Notes under the pieces: generated by a model | The model's database searches: none | Told to the model about the DNA's origin: nothing | The model's input: the letters and a program-made list of their open reading frames with translations, nothing else | Shown: positions 18,462 through 28,033 of the stretch, one piece after another | Layout of the letters: each line of letters opens with the position of its first letter | Numbering within the stretch: position 1 is the stretch's first letter | NCBI GenBank assembly: GCA_947500295.1 | Contig: CANMRM010000002.1 | Location: 620,001-684,000, forward strand | Direction of reading: 5' to 3' | Source of the DNA: an uncultured Kordiimonas sp. | GTDB lineage: Bacteria; Pseudomonadota; Alphaproteobacteria; Sphingomonadales; Kordiimonadaceae | Length of the DNA: 64,000 nt | Translations under genes and position numbers: made by a program

Positions 18462-20849
18462 TTATTTGACCGGAACTTTCTTTTTGCGGGGCTTGCCTTT
18501 TTTGCCACCGGCAGGTGGAACCTTAGCCGAGCTATTCTTTCCCGGCTTTTTTGGGGGCGCCTTCGGGGCATGAGGTGTAATCTCAAACACCATCTCACCG
18601 TCTTTCAGCTTGACGATAACCTCGCCGCCCTTGGCAAGTTTGCCAAATAGCAGTTCGTCGGCCAGTGGTTTTTTGATGTTTTCCTGAATAACCCGCTCCA
18701 GAGGTCGTGCGCCATAGTGGCGATCATAGCCCTTTTCAGCGAGCCAAGCCTTGGCGTCTTCCTCAAGCGAAATTTCAACCCCGCGATCTGCCAACTGGAG
18801 TTCAAGCTGCAGAACAAACTTTTCCACAACTTTCGCCACCACTTCAGGCGGCAGGAAGTTAAAGTTTATTGTTGAATCAAGGCGATTGCGGAACTCCGGG
18901 CTGAACATCTGCTTGATGGCTTCATCACTGGCACCGTCGTTGGTTTCGCGGCCAAAACCAATCGCAGCCTTGGATAGATCCTTCGCTCCCGCATTGGTAG
19001 TCATGATCAATATCACGTTGCGGAAGTCGATCTTTTTGCCGTTATGGTCTGTAAGCGTACCGTTATCCATGACCTGCAAAAGCACATTGAACAGGTCAGG
19101 GTGCGCTTTCTCAATCTCATCCAGCAAAAGCACGCAATGCGGATGCTGATCAACTGCATCGGTCAGCAATCCTCCCTGGTCAAAGCCGACGTAGCCCGGA
19201 GGGGCCCCGATGAGGCGAGAAATCGAATGACGCTCCATATATTCGGACATATCAAAGCGGTGCAGTTCCACACCCAGCAGATGTGAAAGCTGGCGGGCCA
19301 CTTCGGTTTTACCGACACCGGTCGGGCCAGCGAACAGATAAGATCCAATGGGTTTGTTCGGTTGCCTGAGCCCTGCACGGGACAGCTTGATCGAAGCCGT
19401 CAACGCCTCAATCGCCAAATTCTGCCCAAACACAACGCGTTTTAGGTCTTCCTCAAGCGTCAACATCACACGGCTCTCGTCCCGCGTGACTGTTTTTGGC
19501 GGAATGCGGGCAATCTTGGCGACCACCGCTTCCACATCCTTGACGCTGATGGTCTTCTTGCGCCTGGACGCGGGCAAGAGCATCTGAGCAGCCCCGGTTT
19601 CGTCGATCACATCGATTGCCTTGTCTGGCAACTTACGATCCGAAATATAGCGATCCGACAGTTCAACGGCCGTCTTGATGGCATCGAGCGTATAACGCAC
19701 GTTGTGATGCTCTTCGAAGTAAGGCTTCAATCCTTTGAGAATCTTGACGGTGTCTGCAACTGTGGGTTCGTTAATATCAATTTTCTGGAACCTGCGCAGC
19801 AATGCGCGATCTTTTTCAAAATGGCTCCGGAACTCCTTGTAGGTCGTGGACCCCATGCACCGGATCGTACCTGATGCCAGTGCAGGTTTCAGCAGATTTG
19901 ACGCGTCCATCGCACCGCCAGACGTCGCCCCTGCTCCGATAACCGTATGAATTTCATCGATAAACAGAACCGCACCCTCGATGGCTTCCAGTTCTGTCAC
20001 AACAGCTTTCAACCGCTCCTCGAAGTCGCCCCTGTAGCGGGTTCCAGCCAGCAAGGCCCCCATATCCAGCGAATAAATAGTCGATTCGAGCAACACGTCC
20101 GGCACGTCGCTCTCGGTTATGCGACGCGCCAGGCCTTCAGCAATTGCTGTTTTCCCGACGCCTGGGTCGCCGACAAGCAAAGGATTGTTTTTGGAACGCC
20201 TGCACAAGATCTGGATCGCGCGTTCGAGCTCGCTAGCACGACCGATCAAGGGGTCAATTTTCCCGGCTTTGGCCTTTTCATTCAAATTGACACAGTAGTT
20301 ATCAAGCGCGCTGTTTTTCGCCTTTTCCCCCGGTGCATTTTCCGCACCGTCAGAGTCCTCCTGCTCTTCCTCTGCGCCGCGGACTGTTCTGCTTTCACCC
20401 AACTCCGGTACTTTGGCAATACCATGCGAAATGTAGCTGACAGCATCCAGCCGGGTCATATCCTGACTTTGCAGAAAATAGACCGCATGGCTTTCCCGCT
20501 CGGAGAACAGGGCGACAAGCAGGTTGGCACCCGTCATTTCTTCGCGCCCGGAAGACTGGACATGAAGCAAGGCGCGCTGCACCACCCTCTGAAAACCAGC
20601 CGTGGGCGTCGCTTCCACACCTTCAGACTGCACCGCGAGACCTTCCATTTCCGTGTCCAGATACTCGGTCACGTCACCGCGCAGAACGTCAACATCTACA
20701 TCACATGCTTTCAGGACGGCGATGGCATCCGGGTCGTCAAGCAGCGACAGCAGCAGATGCTCAAGTGTTGCATATTCATGGCTGCGATTGTTGGCTTCAC
20801 CGAGGGCACGGTGCAGGGTCTCTTCAAGATGGGGAGAAAAACTTGGCAA
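18462..20849 (-). CDS. clpA: ATP-dependent Clp protease ATP-binding subunit ClpA
   Basis: ClpA is the AAA+ unfoldase partner of ClpP and takes N-end-rule substrates through ClpS. The 795-residue protein has the ClpN repeats (about 1-150), an acidic linker, the first AAA module with GDPGVGKTA near 225, the second with GPTGVGKTE near 508, and the D2-small domain. The final ~35 residues are rich in Lys and Pro, a tail absent from E. coli ClpA. It lies 92 bases after clpS, the usual operon order. Confidence 0.97.
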   Translation of the reverse strand: MPSFSPHLEETLHRALGEANNRSHEYATLEHLLLSLLDDPDAIAVLKACDVDVDVLRGDVTEYLDTEMEGLAVQSEGVEATPTAGFQRVVQRALLHVQSSGREEMTGANLLVALFSERESHAVYFLQSQDMTRLDAVSYISHGIAKVPELGESRTVRGAEEEQEDSDGAENAPGEKAKNSALDNYCVNLNEKAKAGKIDPLIGRASELERAIQILCRRSKNNPLLVGDPGVGKTAIAEGLARRITESDVPDVLLESTIYSLDMGALLAGTRYRGDFEERLKAVVTELEAIEGAVLFIDEIHTVIGAGATSGGAMDASNLLKPALASGTIRCMGSTTYKEFRSHFEKDRALLRRFQKIDINEPTVADTVKILKGLKPYFEEHHNVRYTLDAIKTAVELSDRYISDRKLPDKAIDVIDETGAAQMLLPASRRKKTISVKDVEAVVAKIARIPPKTVTRDESRVMLTLEEDLKRVVFGQNLAIEALTASIKLSRAGLRQPNKPIGSYLFAGPTGVGKTEVARQLSHLLGVELHRFDMSEYMERHSISRLIGAPPGYVGFDQGGLLTDAVDQHPHCVLLLDEIEKAHPDLFNVLLQVMDNGTLTDHNGKKIDFRNVILIMTTNAGAKDLSKAAIGFGRETNDGASDEAIKQMFSPEFRNRLDSTINFNFLPPEVVAKVVEKFVLQLELQLADRGVEISLEEDAKAWLAEKGYDRHYGARPLERVIQENIKKPLADELLFGKLAKGGEVIVKLKDGEMVFEITPHAPKAPPKKPGKNSSAKVPPAGGKKGKPRKKKVPVK

Positions 20850-20941
20850 CTATAACGTCCTTTTCACTGTCGTGGGCCTTGGCCCCTCGCTACTGGTATT
20901 GTGCCACGAGCGTGGCAAAAGAGCAAAACCAGACCCTGGGG

Positions 20942-21271
20942 CTAGTCTTTTTCAAGCGTGCATTGGAGCGGATGCTCATGCTGTTTCGCAAAAGACAGAA
21001 CCTGATTGACCTTGGTTTCCGCGACTTCGTAGGTGAACACGCCGCACACGCCGACACCTTTTTGGTGCACATGCAGCATTACCTCGGTTGCCTGCTCCAT
21101 CGTCATGCGGAAAAATCGCTGAAGAATATGCACGACAAATTCCATCGGTGTAAAATCGTCGTTCAACAACAACACTTTATACATCGACGGCTTTTTGGTT
21201 TTGGTGTCGGGCTTGGTCAGAATTCCGGTACCGGTTCCACCGCCCTGGTCGTCTTCGTCTTTATCGGACAT
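20942..21271 (-). CDS. clpS: ATP-dependent Clp protease adaptor ClpS
   Basis: ClpS delivers N-degron substrates to ClpA. The 109-residue protein has a flexible Gly/Asp-rich N-terminal part and then the conserved core [19 protein letters not shown], with the substrate-pocket Asp and Met, and [23 protein letters not shown] sits before the ATG. It stands directly upstream of clpA on the same strand. Confidence 0.97.
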   Translation of the reverse strand: MSDKDEDDQGGGTGTGILTKPDTKTKKPSMYKVLLLNDDFTPMEFVVHILQRFFRMTMEQATEVMLHVHQKGVGVCGVFTYEVAETKVNQVLSFAKQHEHPLQCTLEKD

Positions 21272-21415
21272 AACTTCTCCGAAACGCGTTACTCGAACAA
21301 TGTAATGTGTATCTTGCCAACTAAAAGGGTAAAAATCATCATAACCCGGATAAACGTATCACAAAACTGGCATCCCCTACGACGGAACAATGATATCAGG
21401 CACCTGAGTTCACAT

Positions 21416-22795
21416 TTACAGATCGGCGGGTGCATCAACACCAGATTGCGCCAAAGCATCCACCAATGCGCCTTTCAGACGTTGAAGACCCTCATCTGTG
21501 GAAGACTCGCACCGCGCGACCAGAACTGCCTGTGTATTTGAAGCCCTCAGCAGCCACCATCCATCATCGGTCAAAACCCGGACACCGTCGATCGTAGACA
21601 TGTTCGCACCTTCAGCCAGCAATCTGGCCTTCACCTCGTTCACGACTTCGAATTTTCGCACTTCATCGCAATCAAAGCGCAGCTCAGGTGTATTCACCGC
21701 CGCGGGCAAGCCACTTTTCAGTGCGTGCAAGTCTCCGCCCTGTACCGTTATCGCGTTCAAAAATCGGATTCCTGCATAAACCGCGTCATCATGGCCGTAA
21801 AACTTGTGTTTGTAGAAAATATGGCCAGACATTTCCCCGGCGAGCGGGGCGCCCAAGTCAACCATCTTTTCCTTGATCAGTGAATGACCGGTTTTCCACA
21901 TTACAGGATTGCCCCCCAGTTCTTCTATCCGGTCGAACAATACCTGGCTGGCCTTCACGTCTGCTATGATAGAGGCTCCTGGCAGGGTTTTCAGCAGATC
22001 CCCCGCCATTATCGCGAGCATCTGGTCTCCCCAAACCACACGCCCTTCCCGGTCGATGGCCCCAATCCGGTCACCATCTCCGTCGAAAGACAAACCAATG
22101 TCTGCGCCGTGTTCTGCAACGGCTTCTTTCAGCTGCTCAAGGTTGGCTTCAACGGTCGGATCCGCGTGATGATTTGGGAAAGTGCCATCAATTTCACCGT
22201 TGATGACGATATGTTCACCCGGCAGCCGCTTCACGAGTGTTGTGATGACATCCCCGGCAGCTCCGTTGGCAGGATCCCAGACGACCTTGAACTGGCCAAA
22301 ATCCACATCTCGCATCAGTCTTTCAAGATAGCGGTCAAAGATGTCTATCTCAGTAAGTGTACCCTTCCCGACTTCATAGTCAGCGGCACGCGCCAGCGCG
22401 CCAAGCGCCTGGATGGCTTCACCGAAACACGGCTTTTTGCCAAGCATGATCTTGAAACCGTTATAGTCTGGAGGGTTGTGAGACCCTGTGATCATAACGC
22501 CGCCATCCGCGTCCAGCTCAAACACGGAATAATAGAGCGTCGGGGTCGGGCCAAGGCCAATCATGTCTACATCGACACCAGTACTGAGCAACCCTTCAGT
22601 GAGCGCATCACAAAGGCCCGGAGATGACAATCGTCCGTCATAGCCAACGCAGACCCGAGAGCCGCCCGACCTGAGTACTGTGGTGCCAATCGCTCGCCCC
22701 AGAGCGGCAGCGTCAGCTTCAGCGATGGTGTCGCCAACAATGCCTCGAACGTCATATTCACGCAAAACAGTCTGATGAAAATTATGTGCGGTCAT
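21416..22795 (-). CDS. Phosphomannomutase/phosphoglucomutase
   Basis: This alpha-D-phosphohexomutase interconverts hexose 1- and 6-phosphates for sugar nucleotide and envelope polysaccharide synthesis. The 459-residue protein has the phosphoserine loop TGSHNP near residue 100, the metal loop DGDGDR near 238, and the sugar-specificity loop GEMSGH. N-terminal REYDVRG is typical of the AlgC/ManB branch. Whether mannose or glucose is preferred cannot be read here. It is the last gene of a minus-strand row after the J-protein, with a 199-base gap that shows nothing else. Confidence 0.93.
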   Translation of the reverse strand: MTAHNFHQTVLREYDVRGIVGDTIAEADAAALGRAIGTTVLRSGGSRVCVGYDGRLSSPGLCDALTEGLLSTGVDVDMIGLGPTPTLYYSVFELDADGGVMITGSHNPPDYNGFKIMLGKKPCFGEAIQALGALARAADYEVGKGTLTEIDIFDRYLERLMRDVDFGQFKVVWDPANGAAGDVITTLVKRLPGEHIVINGEIDGTFPNHHADPTVEANLEQLKEAVAEHGADIGLSFDGDGDRIGAIDREGRVVWGDQMLAIMAGDLLKTLPGASIIADVKASQVLFDRIEELGGNPVMWKTGHSLIKEKMVDLGAPLAGEMSGHIFYKHKFYGHDDAVYAGIRFLNAITVQGGDLHALKSGLPAAVNTPELRFDCDEVRKFEVVNEVKARLLAEGANMSTIDGVRVLTDDGWWLLRASNTQAVLVARCESSTDEGLQRLKGALVDALAQSGVDAPADL

Positions 22796-22994
22796 CTAAA
22801 AAATCCATGCCCTAATTCGCCCTGAAAGATAGGCATTACCGTGTCAGCGCACGAACAGCAGGTCAAGACGCAATCACCATTGCCAATGATGATCCGGCCA
22901 AAGCAAATTCTTGGAGAACTGCCGCAAAACCCGTCGTTCGGATATGGTGAATTTAGGTGTAGTGCCTGGTTTGAGAGTCTGCACGACCCGCAAG

Positions 22995-23468
22995 TTAATC
23001 CAGCAGTGTGCGGCGTGCGGCATTCAATTTTGCTGCCATCCAGTCCGAGCCCCCTTTGTCAGGGTGCACTTGCGCCATCAACCTGCGATAAGCTTCGCTG
23101 ATTTCCTTTTCGCTGGCCCCCTCTTCCAGGCCCAGCACCTCAAGCGCCTCCTGGCGGCTCAGGTTTTCATGGTGTCCGCCGCCTCGTCCCTGGGCGGACC
23201 CTGCCCCAAAACGCCCAAGATTAATGCCTGACAACAGGCGGCTCGCCAACATTGGACCAAACATTCTGAACACCGCAAACAAAGCAGGCACGGCGGCCAG
23301 TAAGGCTTTGCCTGTTGCCAAAAGAATGAATGCCAGCGCAGCACAGACCGCCACAATCATCCACATCAAGCTGTTTTTTGCGGATTTGACCTGCGCATTG
23401 GCCCACCAATTCAGCAACATAAGCAGCAAGCCGGCAAGCAAAAGACCAATGAGGAAGTATCCTATCAT
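22995..23468 (-). CDS. Membrane-anchored J-domain protein (Pam18/Tim14-like layout)
   Basis: The 157-residue protein has two to three hydrophobic segments (about 2-22, 32-53 and 55-75), a short Gly/His-rich linker, and a C-terminal J domain with the catalytic HPD in VHPDKGGSDW near 135. J proteins stimulate DnaK-type chaperones. An N-terminal anchor with a terminal J domain and HPDKGGS resembles mitochondrial Pam18/Tim14 more than DnaJ or CbpA. The start directly follows the mipZ stop with no gap, so the genes are translationally coupled. Confidence 0.85.
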   Translation of the reverse strand: MIGYFLIGLLLAGLLLMLLNWWANAQVKSAKNSLMWMIVAVCAALAFILLATGKALLAAVPALFAVFRMFGPMLASRLLSGINLGRFGAGSAQGRGGGHHENLSRQEALEVLGLEEGASEKEISEAYRRLMAQVHPDKGGSDWMAAKLNAARRTLLD

Positions 23469-24332
23469 CTAAGTTACCTGTGCACGACGAAACGGCAAGT
23501 CAAGTGCATTCACAAGGGCCCTGAGCTCCTGACGCGCTGCTACGTGAGACATTGACATGCCCTGCCCATCGAGCCCTGCTTCCGACTTGAGATCGATGAG
23601 CGTCAGGCCCCGCAAAAATAGCTCGCGGTATATCACGCGCTCACCAAGCCCGGAAACATATCGTACACCAATCCGCTTGCTGAGTTCGGATAAGACCGCC
23701 TCAACACGCTCCTTGTTTTTTGCATGTAACGACCCGACCCGGTTGCGCAGCACAACCCAGTCAATCGAGCCTCCATCAGCGAGAGACCTGCGCTGCCGGG
23801 CTTTCCAGACCATTTCTGCATAAAGACTGGGGCCCTGCACTGCATAAGTATCGGCGTCGATCCTTGCCAGAAGGTCCAAATCAACAAAACTGTCGTTGAC
23901 AGGTGTGACCAGCGTATCAGCGGCAGTATGTGCGAGCCTGGAAAGGTAGGTGTCACTGCCCGGGCAATCCACAACAACCACATCCACACGTCCGGCCAGA
24001 GTAAGATAGGCTTGTTCAAAGCGCTCTTTTTCATCGGCTTCTGCGGCGTCAGCCGATCTCAGTTCAGACCGGGGAACAACAAGCTCAGTCGGCATGGGAA
24101 GCGCCAAGCCATTAGCTTCACAGTATTTCCTTCGATTTTCGACATATCGGGTCAGGCTTTTTTGCCGGGCATCCAGATCGATGGTACCCACTTTGTATCC
24201 TTCAGCAAGCAACGACACGACAATATGCATTGCCGTGGTCGATTTGCCCGAACCACCCTTCTCGTTGCCGAGAACGATAAGATACGGTCGCTGCGATACC
24301 CTGTTTGCAGAACCAATTTCGCTGTCTGGCAC
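23469..24332 (-). CDS. mipZ: Division-plane positioning ATPase MipZ
   Basis: MipZ forms a polar gradient with ParB and inhibits FtsZ away from midcell in alphaproteobacteria lacking MinCD. The 287-residue ParA/MinD-like ATPase has the deviant Walker A NEKGGSGKST at 23-32, and TIDLDARQKSLTRYVENR, which is characteristic of MipZ rather than ParA. VVVDCPGSDTYLSRLAH provides the Walker B region. The annotated ATG is 230 bases from the divergent glucosaminidase gene. Confidence 0.94.
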   Translation of the reverse strand: MPDSEIGSANRVSQRPYLIVLGNEKGGSGKSTTAMHIVVSLLAEGYKVGTIDLDARQKSLTRYVENRRKYCEANGLALPMPTELVVPRSELRSADAAEADEKERFEQAYLTLAGRVDVVVVDCPGSDTYLSRLAHTAADTLVTPVNDSFVDLDLLARIDADTYAVQGPSLYAEMVWKARQRRSLADGGSIDWVVLRNRVGSLHAKNKERVEAVLSELSKRIGVRYVSGLGERVIYRELFLRGLTLIDLKSEAGLDGQGMSMSHVAARQELRALVNALDLPFRRAQVT

Positions 24333-24368
24333 GCTTTACTCCATTAATCCAAACTGCCGATCGCTAGA

Positions 24369-24383
24369 GTTTGCCCGGCAAAC
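24369..24383. repeat. Palindrome GTTTGCC-C-GGCAAAC upstream of mipZ
   Basis: A seven-base-arm inverted repeat lies 37 bases upstream of the mipZ start, followed by a further CCGGCGGGTTTGC copy of one arm. It resembles the palindrome at 8573-8586. An operator role is possible. Confidence 0.5.
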
Positions 24384-24562
24384 CGGCGGGTTTGCAAGGG
24401 TCAATCTACAATCGCGCGCTTACTCCATTGCACTTGTAAACAATAGTCAGATATATTGGTGATCAGGTCCGACTAAACGCCACGGACGTGTGACCGAAAA
24501 TCGGGCATGAGACAAGCCCAAAAGTAGGACAACGAGCGAGCATCAGGGAAGAGACTGAACGC

Positions 24563-25507
24563 GTGCGTGACCAAATCCGCAAATATACTGGGTTTCTTTT
24601 ACTGCTTGCGTTGCTGGCGGTGGTGCCTATTGGCATTGCCCGGCACATGCTGAGCGAATCTCGCGACGACGCGTTTGTAGAGGACAAGCCCAACTACCTC
24701 TCCCACCAATATCCCCCTTCCGGGGAGACAGAAATGACGCCGCGCCTCTCCAGACTGCTGGAAGAGGACATGAAAAGCGTTGATGCCGTGCCACGCACAT
24801 TTCTTGCGCGCCTGCCTGAAACGCTGCCCGACATCACCGACGCAAAAAAACGCAAGCAACAATTTGTTTCCGCGATGCTGCCCATCATCCTGCGGGCCAA
24901 TGAGCTGATTATTGCCGACCGCGGCCGGCTATTGGCCATCAGGGAACGAATTGAACGCGAAGGCTCCGCAGGTAAGCGCCAGCGCCGATGGCTGGAAGAT
25001 ATCGCGCGCACTCACCGCGTAAAATTGTCTTCGCCGGCAACGCCAGATCAGATCGAGCGACTTCTCTTTCGGGTTGATGTCATTCCGCCTTCCCTTGCCC
25101 TTGCCCAAGCGGCAATGGAATCGGGTTGGGGCACCAGCTATTTCGCGCAGGAAGGCAATGCTCTGTTTGGCGAATGGACCTGGAACGAAGAAGAAGGCAT
25201 TCTCCCCCGTTCGCGTGATGAAGGAAAAAACCACAGAATCAAAAGCTTCGAGTACCTGCTCGATAGTGTCCGCAGCTATATGATCAACCTCAACCGACAC
25301 AGGAGTTACCGGGAACTGAGAGACCGGCGCGCGGAGCTGCGGGAACATAGCTTGCCTGTCAGCGGACCGGCCCTCGCACCTTCATTGATAGATTATTCAG
25401 AGCGCGGTGCTGATTACGTCGGGGATATTTTGTCGATCATCGATTACAATGACCTTGATGGCCTGGACAGCGCAAGCTTGATGAATGACGTTCAGGAGAG
25501 CAGATAG
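24563..25507 (+). CDS. Bax-like glucosaminidase domain protein
   Basis: The 314-residue protein has an N-terminal hydrophobic segment (about 9-27), a charged linker, and a C-terminal domain of the mannosyl-glycoprotein endo-beta-N-acetylglucosaminidase family with the catalytic Glu in AMESGWGTSYF near 186 and GNALFGEW after it. Homologues such as E. coli Bax and FlgJ cleave peptidoglycan glycan strands. The membrane anchor would place it in the periplasm. The start at 24563 is GTG (gcgtgcgtgac), the best available. panC follows within two bases, so the two are cotranscribed. Confidence 0.87.
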   Translation: MRDQIRKYTGFLLLLALLAVVPIGIARHMLSESRDDAFVEDKPNYLSHQYPPSGETEMTPRLSRLLEEDMKSVDAVPRTFLARLPETLPDITDAKKRKQQFVSAMLPIILRANELIIADRGRLLAIRERIEREGSAGKRQRRWLEDIARTHRVKLSSPATPDQIERLLFRVDVIPPSLALAQAAMESGWGTSYFAQEGNALFGEWTWNEEEGILPRSRDEGKNHRIKSFEYLLDSVRSYMINLNRHRSYRELRDRRAELREHSLPVSGPALAPSLIDYSERGADYVGDILSIIDYNDLDGLDSASLMNDVQESR

Positions 25508-25508
25508 C

Positions 25509-26366
25509 GTGAGCCAACATCTCGAGGTTGTCCGAACTGTTGCCGAGTTGCGCGACCGGGTAGCTAATGCCCGATCCAGTGGCCTGCGCATTGGACTTGT
25601 CCCGACCATGGGAGCGCTGCATCACGGTCATCTGTCGCTGGTGGACGCAATTTCCGATAAGGCTGACCTGATCGTCGTTTCAATATTTGTAAACCCAACC
25701 CAGTTCGGTGAAGGCGAGGATTTTGAAGCCTATCCACGTGACGAAAATTCTGATTTGGCAAAACTCTCAGCCACGGCGGCGTCATTGGTTTATGCGCCGA
25801 GCGTGGAAGAAATGTATCCAGCGGGGGATTCTACGACCATCCGTGTAAGCGGGATATCAGAACGTTTCGAAGGCATGCATCGCCCGGGTCATTTTGACGG
25901 CGTTGCCACCGTGGTAAGCAAACTATTGCTTCATAGCGCACCCGATGTCGCTGTGTTTGGGGAAAAGGACTATCAACAACTTGCGGTCATCCGGCAATTT
26001 GTGAAGGACCTTGCCATTCCATCATCCATTATCGGGGCACCCATTGTGCGCGAGGCGGATGGCCTTGCCGCATCGTCCCGAAACGTATATCTGAGCGAGC
26101 CCGCCCGTGAGATAGCCGGAAACCTGAACGTCATTCTTACCGCCCTTGTCCAGGAGGCAAAAAGCGGCATGGAATTGCGGGCGTGCGAGGAGCAAGCCGT
26201 AAAAGCTCTGCTGGCTGCGGGGTTTGACGATGTTGATTATGTCAGCATTGTCGACGCCCAATCGCTGGACACGCTATCCAGTCTTGATCGCCCTGCGCGC
26301 GTGCTTGCTGTCGCAAGGCTCGAGAAAGTTCGACTCCTGGACAATATGGCGATCGAAGCGCCTTAG
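25509..26366 (+). CDS. panC: Pantothenate synthetase
   Basis: PanC joins pantoate and beta-alanine using ATP, the last step of vitamin B5 synthesis. The 285-residue protein has PTMGALHHGHLSLV near 30 (nucleotide-binding HxGH), FVNPTQF, FGEKDYQQL and SSRNVYLS. I chose GTG at 25509, one base after the preceding stop, because AGGAG lies about ten bases upstream. An earlier in-frame ATG at 25485 lies inside the glucosaminidase gene. The stop codon is embedded in a perfect hairpin. Confidence 0.97.
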   Translation: MSQHLEVVRTVAELRDRVANARSSGLRIGLVPTMGALHHGHLSLVDAISDKADLIVVSIFVNPTQFGEGEDFEAYPRDENSDLAKLSATAASLVYAPSVEEMYPAGDSTTIRVSGISERFEGMHRPGHFDGVATVVSKLLLHSAPDVAVFGEKDYQQLAVIRQFVKDLAIPSSIIGAPIVREADGLAASSRNVYLSEPAREIAGNLNVILTALVQEAKSGMELRACEEQAVKALLAAGFDDVDYVSIVDAQSLDTLSSLDRPARVLAVARLEKVRLLDNMAIEAP

Positions 26367-26378
26367 GACGCTTCGATC
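26351..26378. terminator. Hairpin overlapping the panC stop codon
   Basis: Perfect 10-base arms GATCGAAGCG and CGCTTCGATC flank an eight-base loop that contains the panC stop. It separates convergent panC and the M28 peptidase gene. There is no T-run on either side, so termination efficiency is uncertain. Confidence 0.55.
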
Positions 26379-26385
26379 TAACGAC

Positions 26386-27996
26386 TTACTCTGCAACAAT
26401 CGTTGGTGCGCCTGTCGGCAACGCTTTGCGTGGAAGATTCTCCTCCCTCATAGCGGTATGATACAGAAAGCTTGCCATGATGACCGCGGCCTGTTTCAGA
26501 TCGCTTTCATATGTGTGACCATAAGTGTCTATCTGGCTGTGGTGCAGTTGAGTACCATAATCGAGAGGGTCCTGGATAAATTGGAAACCGGGCAAGCCCA
26601 CATCATCAAACACCTCATGGTCGGTGCCGCCCGTTGTATTCAACGTCACGGTTTTTGCCCCAAGGTCATTGAATGGCTCAAGCCAAGCTTTGAAAATTGG
26701 CACCACAGCCGCGTTCCTCTCGGCGTAAACACCCCGGATTTTCCCAGAGCCGTTATCCAGGTTGAAATAGGCTGAAAAGCGTTCAAATTCTGGCTTCAAT
26801 GTCATCGGGAACTGGTTGTAGAACCGCTCGTAGCTGCTCATATATTTGAGCTTGTCATCCGTATTTTCCGGCCGGCTGACAAGGTGATCCAGAACATATT
26901 GCTGGGAGCCATAGTACCCCTGCTCTTCACCACCCCAAAGGCCTACCCGGATCGTCCTGCGCGGCTCAACTCCGATGGATTTCAGGATACGAACCGCTTC
27001 CATGACCACAGCAACACCTGCAGCATTGTCGGCAGCGCCGTCACCCACAAACCAACTGTCGAGGTGAGCACCTGCCATCACGACCCCGGGGCGGCGACCG
27101 CGCCCGGGAATGTCCGCCAGGGTTGAATAGCTTTGTGTATCTTCGGTATAGAAGGTTGCATCCACATCAATGCTCAGACTGACCGTCTCTCCTTCATCCA
27201 TCAAACGAACCGCCCGCGCATAATGCTCATAAGACAGCCCAATGCCCGGAATTTTGGCCGCCAAACCTTCCTTGTATTGGTATGATGTGGCTTCAATCAG
27301 CATTGCCTTGCGCGGCGAGCGCCGTACCATTGCAACAGCGCCTTCTTCGGCAAGAAACTGCTCCAGCTCATAAAAGAAGCTTTTGTAGCGCACCCAGCCG
27401 TCAAAACCACGCTGGTCGGGGTCGCCTTCCGGGACGTCGAATGTCTCGGTTTTTGCAAGGCTTTCATCGTCACGCCGGACAAAAACATTGTCTGCAGGGG
27501 GCTTTTGGTCAGGCACACGGCTGACAAATACGATCTTGCCGTCCAGCTTGCCTTTCCATTTGTTAAAATCGCTTTTGGACCGCATCGGGGCGTGGATGAC
27601 CTCACCCTCAACCACGCCCTCGGTACCCGGATGCCAGGAAAGAGGCAACGCATAGAGCTGAGTACGTCGTGGTGTCGTCATGAAGACCTCTATCCGGTCT
27701 CCTGTCCACCCATGGCCGAACTCGAAACCTTCCAGCCGCGCATTTTCCAGGCCCCATTCTGTCAGCTTGTCTCTTGTCCAGTTGTTGGCTTCCAACATAG
27801 CAGGAGTGCCCGTAAGGCGAGGTCCAATGTTATCCGTCAAATGCCGCAAGACGTCCATTACCTGTGAACGGTTAAAGCCCTCTTCGCGAATTTGATTCAC
27901 AACATCGAGGTTCACCGGCTCCTGCGCGCCCGGCGCTGTCAGCGGCACTGACGCCATGACACCCACAAGGGCAAGTGACCTAAGAATGCTTTTCAT
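26386..27996 (-). CDS. Secreted M28 family zinc peptidase
   Basis: The 536-residue protein has a signal peptide (MKSILRSLALVGVMASVPLT...) with likely cleavage near residue 24, an inserted PA-like domain in the middle, and the M28 catalytic core. Zinc ligands are visible in AGAHLDSWFVGDGAADNAAG (His and Asp), GGEEQGYYGS (catalytic Glu pair) and, C-terminally, HHSQIDTYGH. The family comprises aminopeptidases and carboxypeptidases acting outside the cytoplasm, here probably the periplasm. It is convergent with panC. The upstream 37 bases to the next gene leave little promoter space. Confidence 0.93.
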   Translation of the reverse strand: MKSILRSLALVGVMASVPLTAPGAQEPVNLDVVNQIREEGFNRSQVMDVLRHLTDNIGPRLTGTPAMLEANNWTRDKLTEWGLENARLEGFEFGHGWTGDRIEVFMTTPRRTQLYALPLSWHPGTEGVVEGEVIHAPMRSKSDFNKWKGKLDGKIVFVSRVPDQKPPADNVFVRRDDESLAKTETFDVPEGDPDQRGFDGWVRYKSFFYELEQFLAEEGAVAMVRRSPRKAMLIEATSYQYKEGLAAKIPGIGLSYEHYARAVRLMDEGETVSLSIDVDATFYTEDTQSYSTLADIPGRGRRPGVVMAGAHLDSWFVGDGAADNAAGVAVVMEAVRILKSIGVEPRRTIRVGLWGGEEQGYYGSQQYVLDHLVSRPENTDDKLKYMSSYERFYNQFPMTLKPEFERFSAYFNLDNGSGKIRGVYAERNAAVVPIFKAWLEPFNDLGAKTVTLNTTGGTDHEVFDDVGLPGFQFIQDPLDYGTQLHHSQIDTYGHTYESDLKQAAVIMASFLYHTAMREENLPRKALPTGAPTIVAE

Positions 27997-28033
27997 CGCT
28001 GTCTCCTTCCTTTTTTATCTGTTTATCTGGTCG

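Noticed and set aside
20705-21541. 278-codon frame on + across clpA, clpS and the phosphohexomutase
   Set aside because: It overlaps three well-supported minus-strand genes and shows no family motif.
22841-23101. Possible small gene between the phosphohexomutase and the J-protein on +
   Set aside because: It overlaps the J-domain coding region and has no ribosome-binding site or conserved features.
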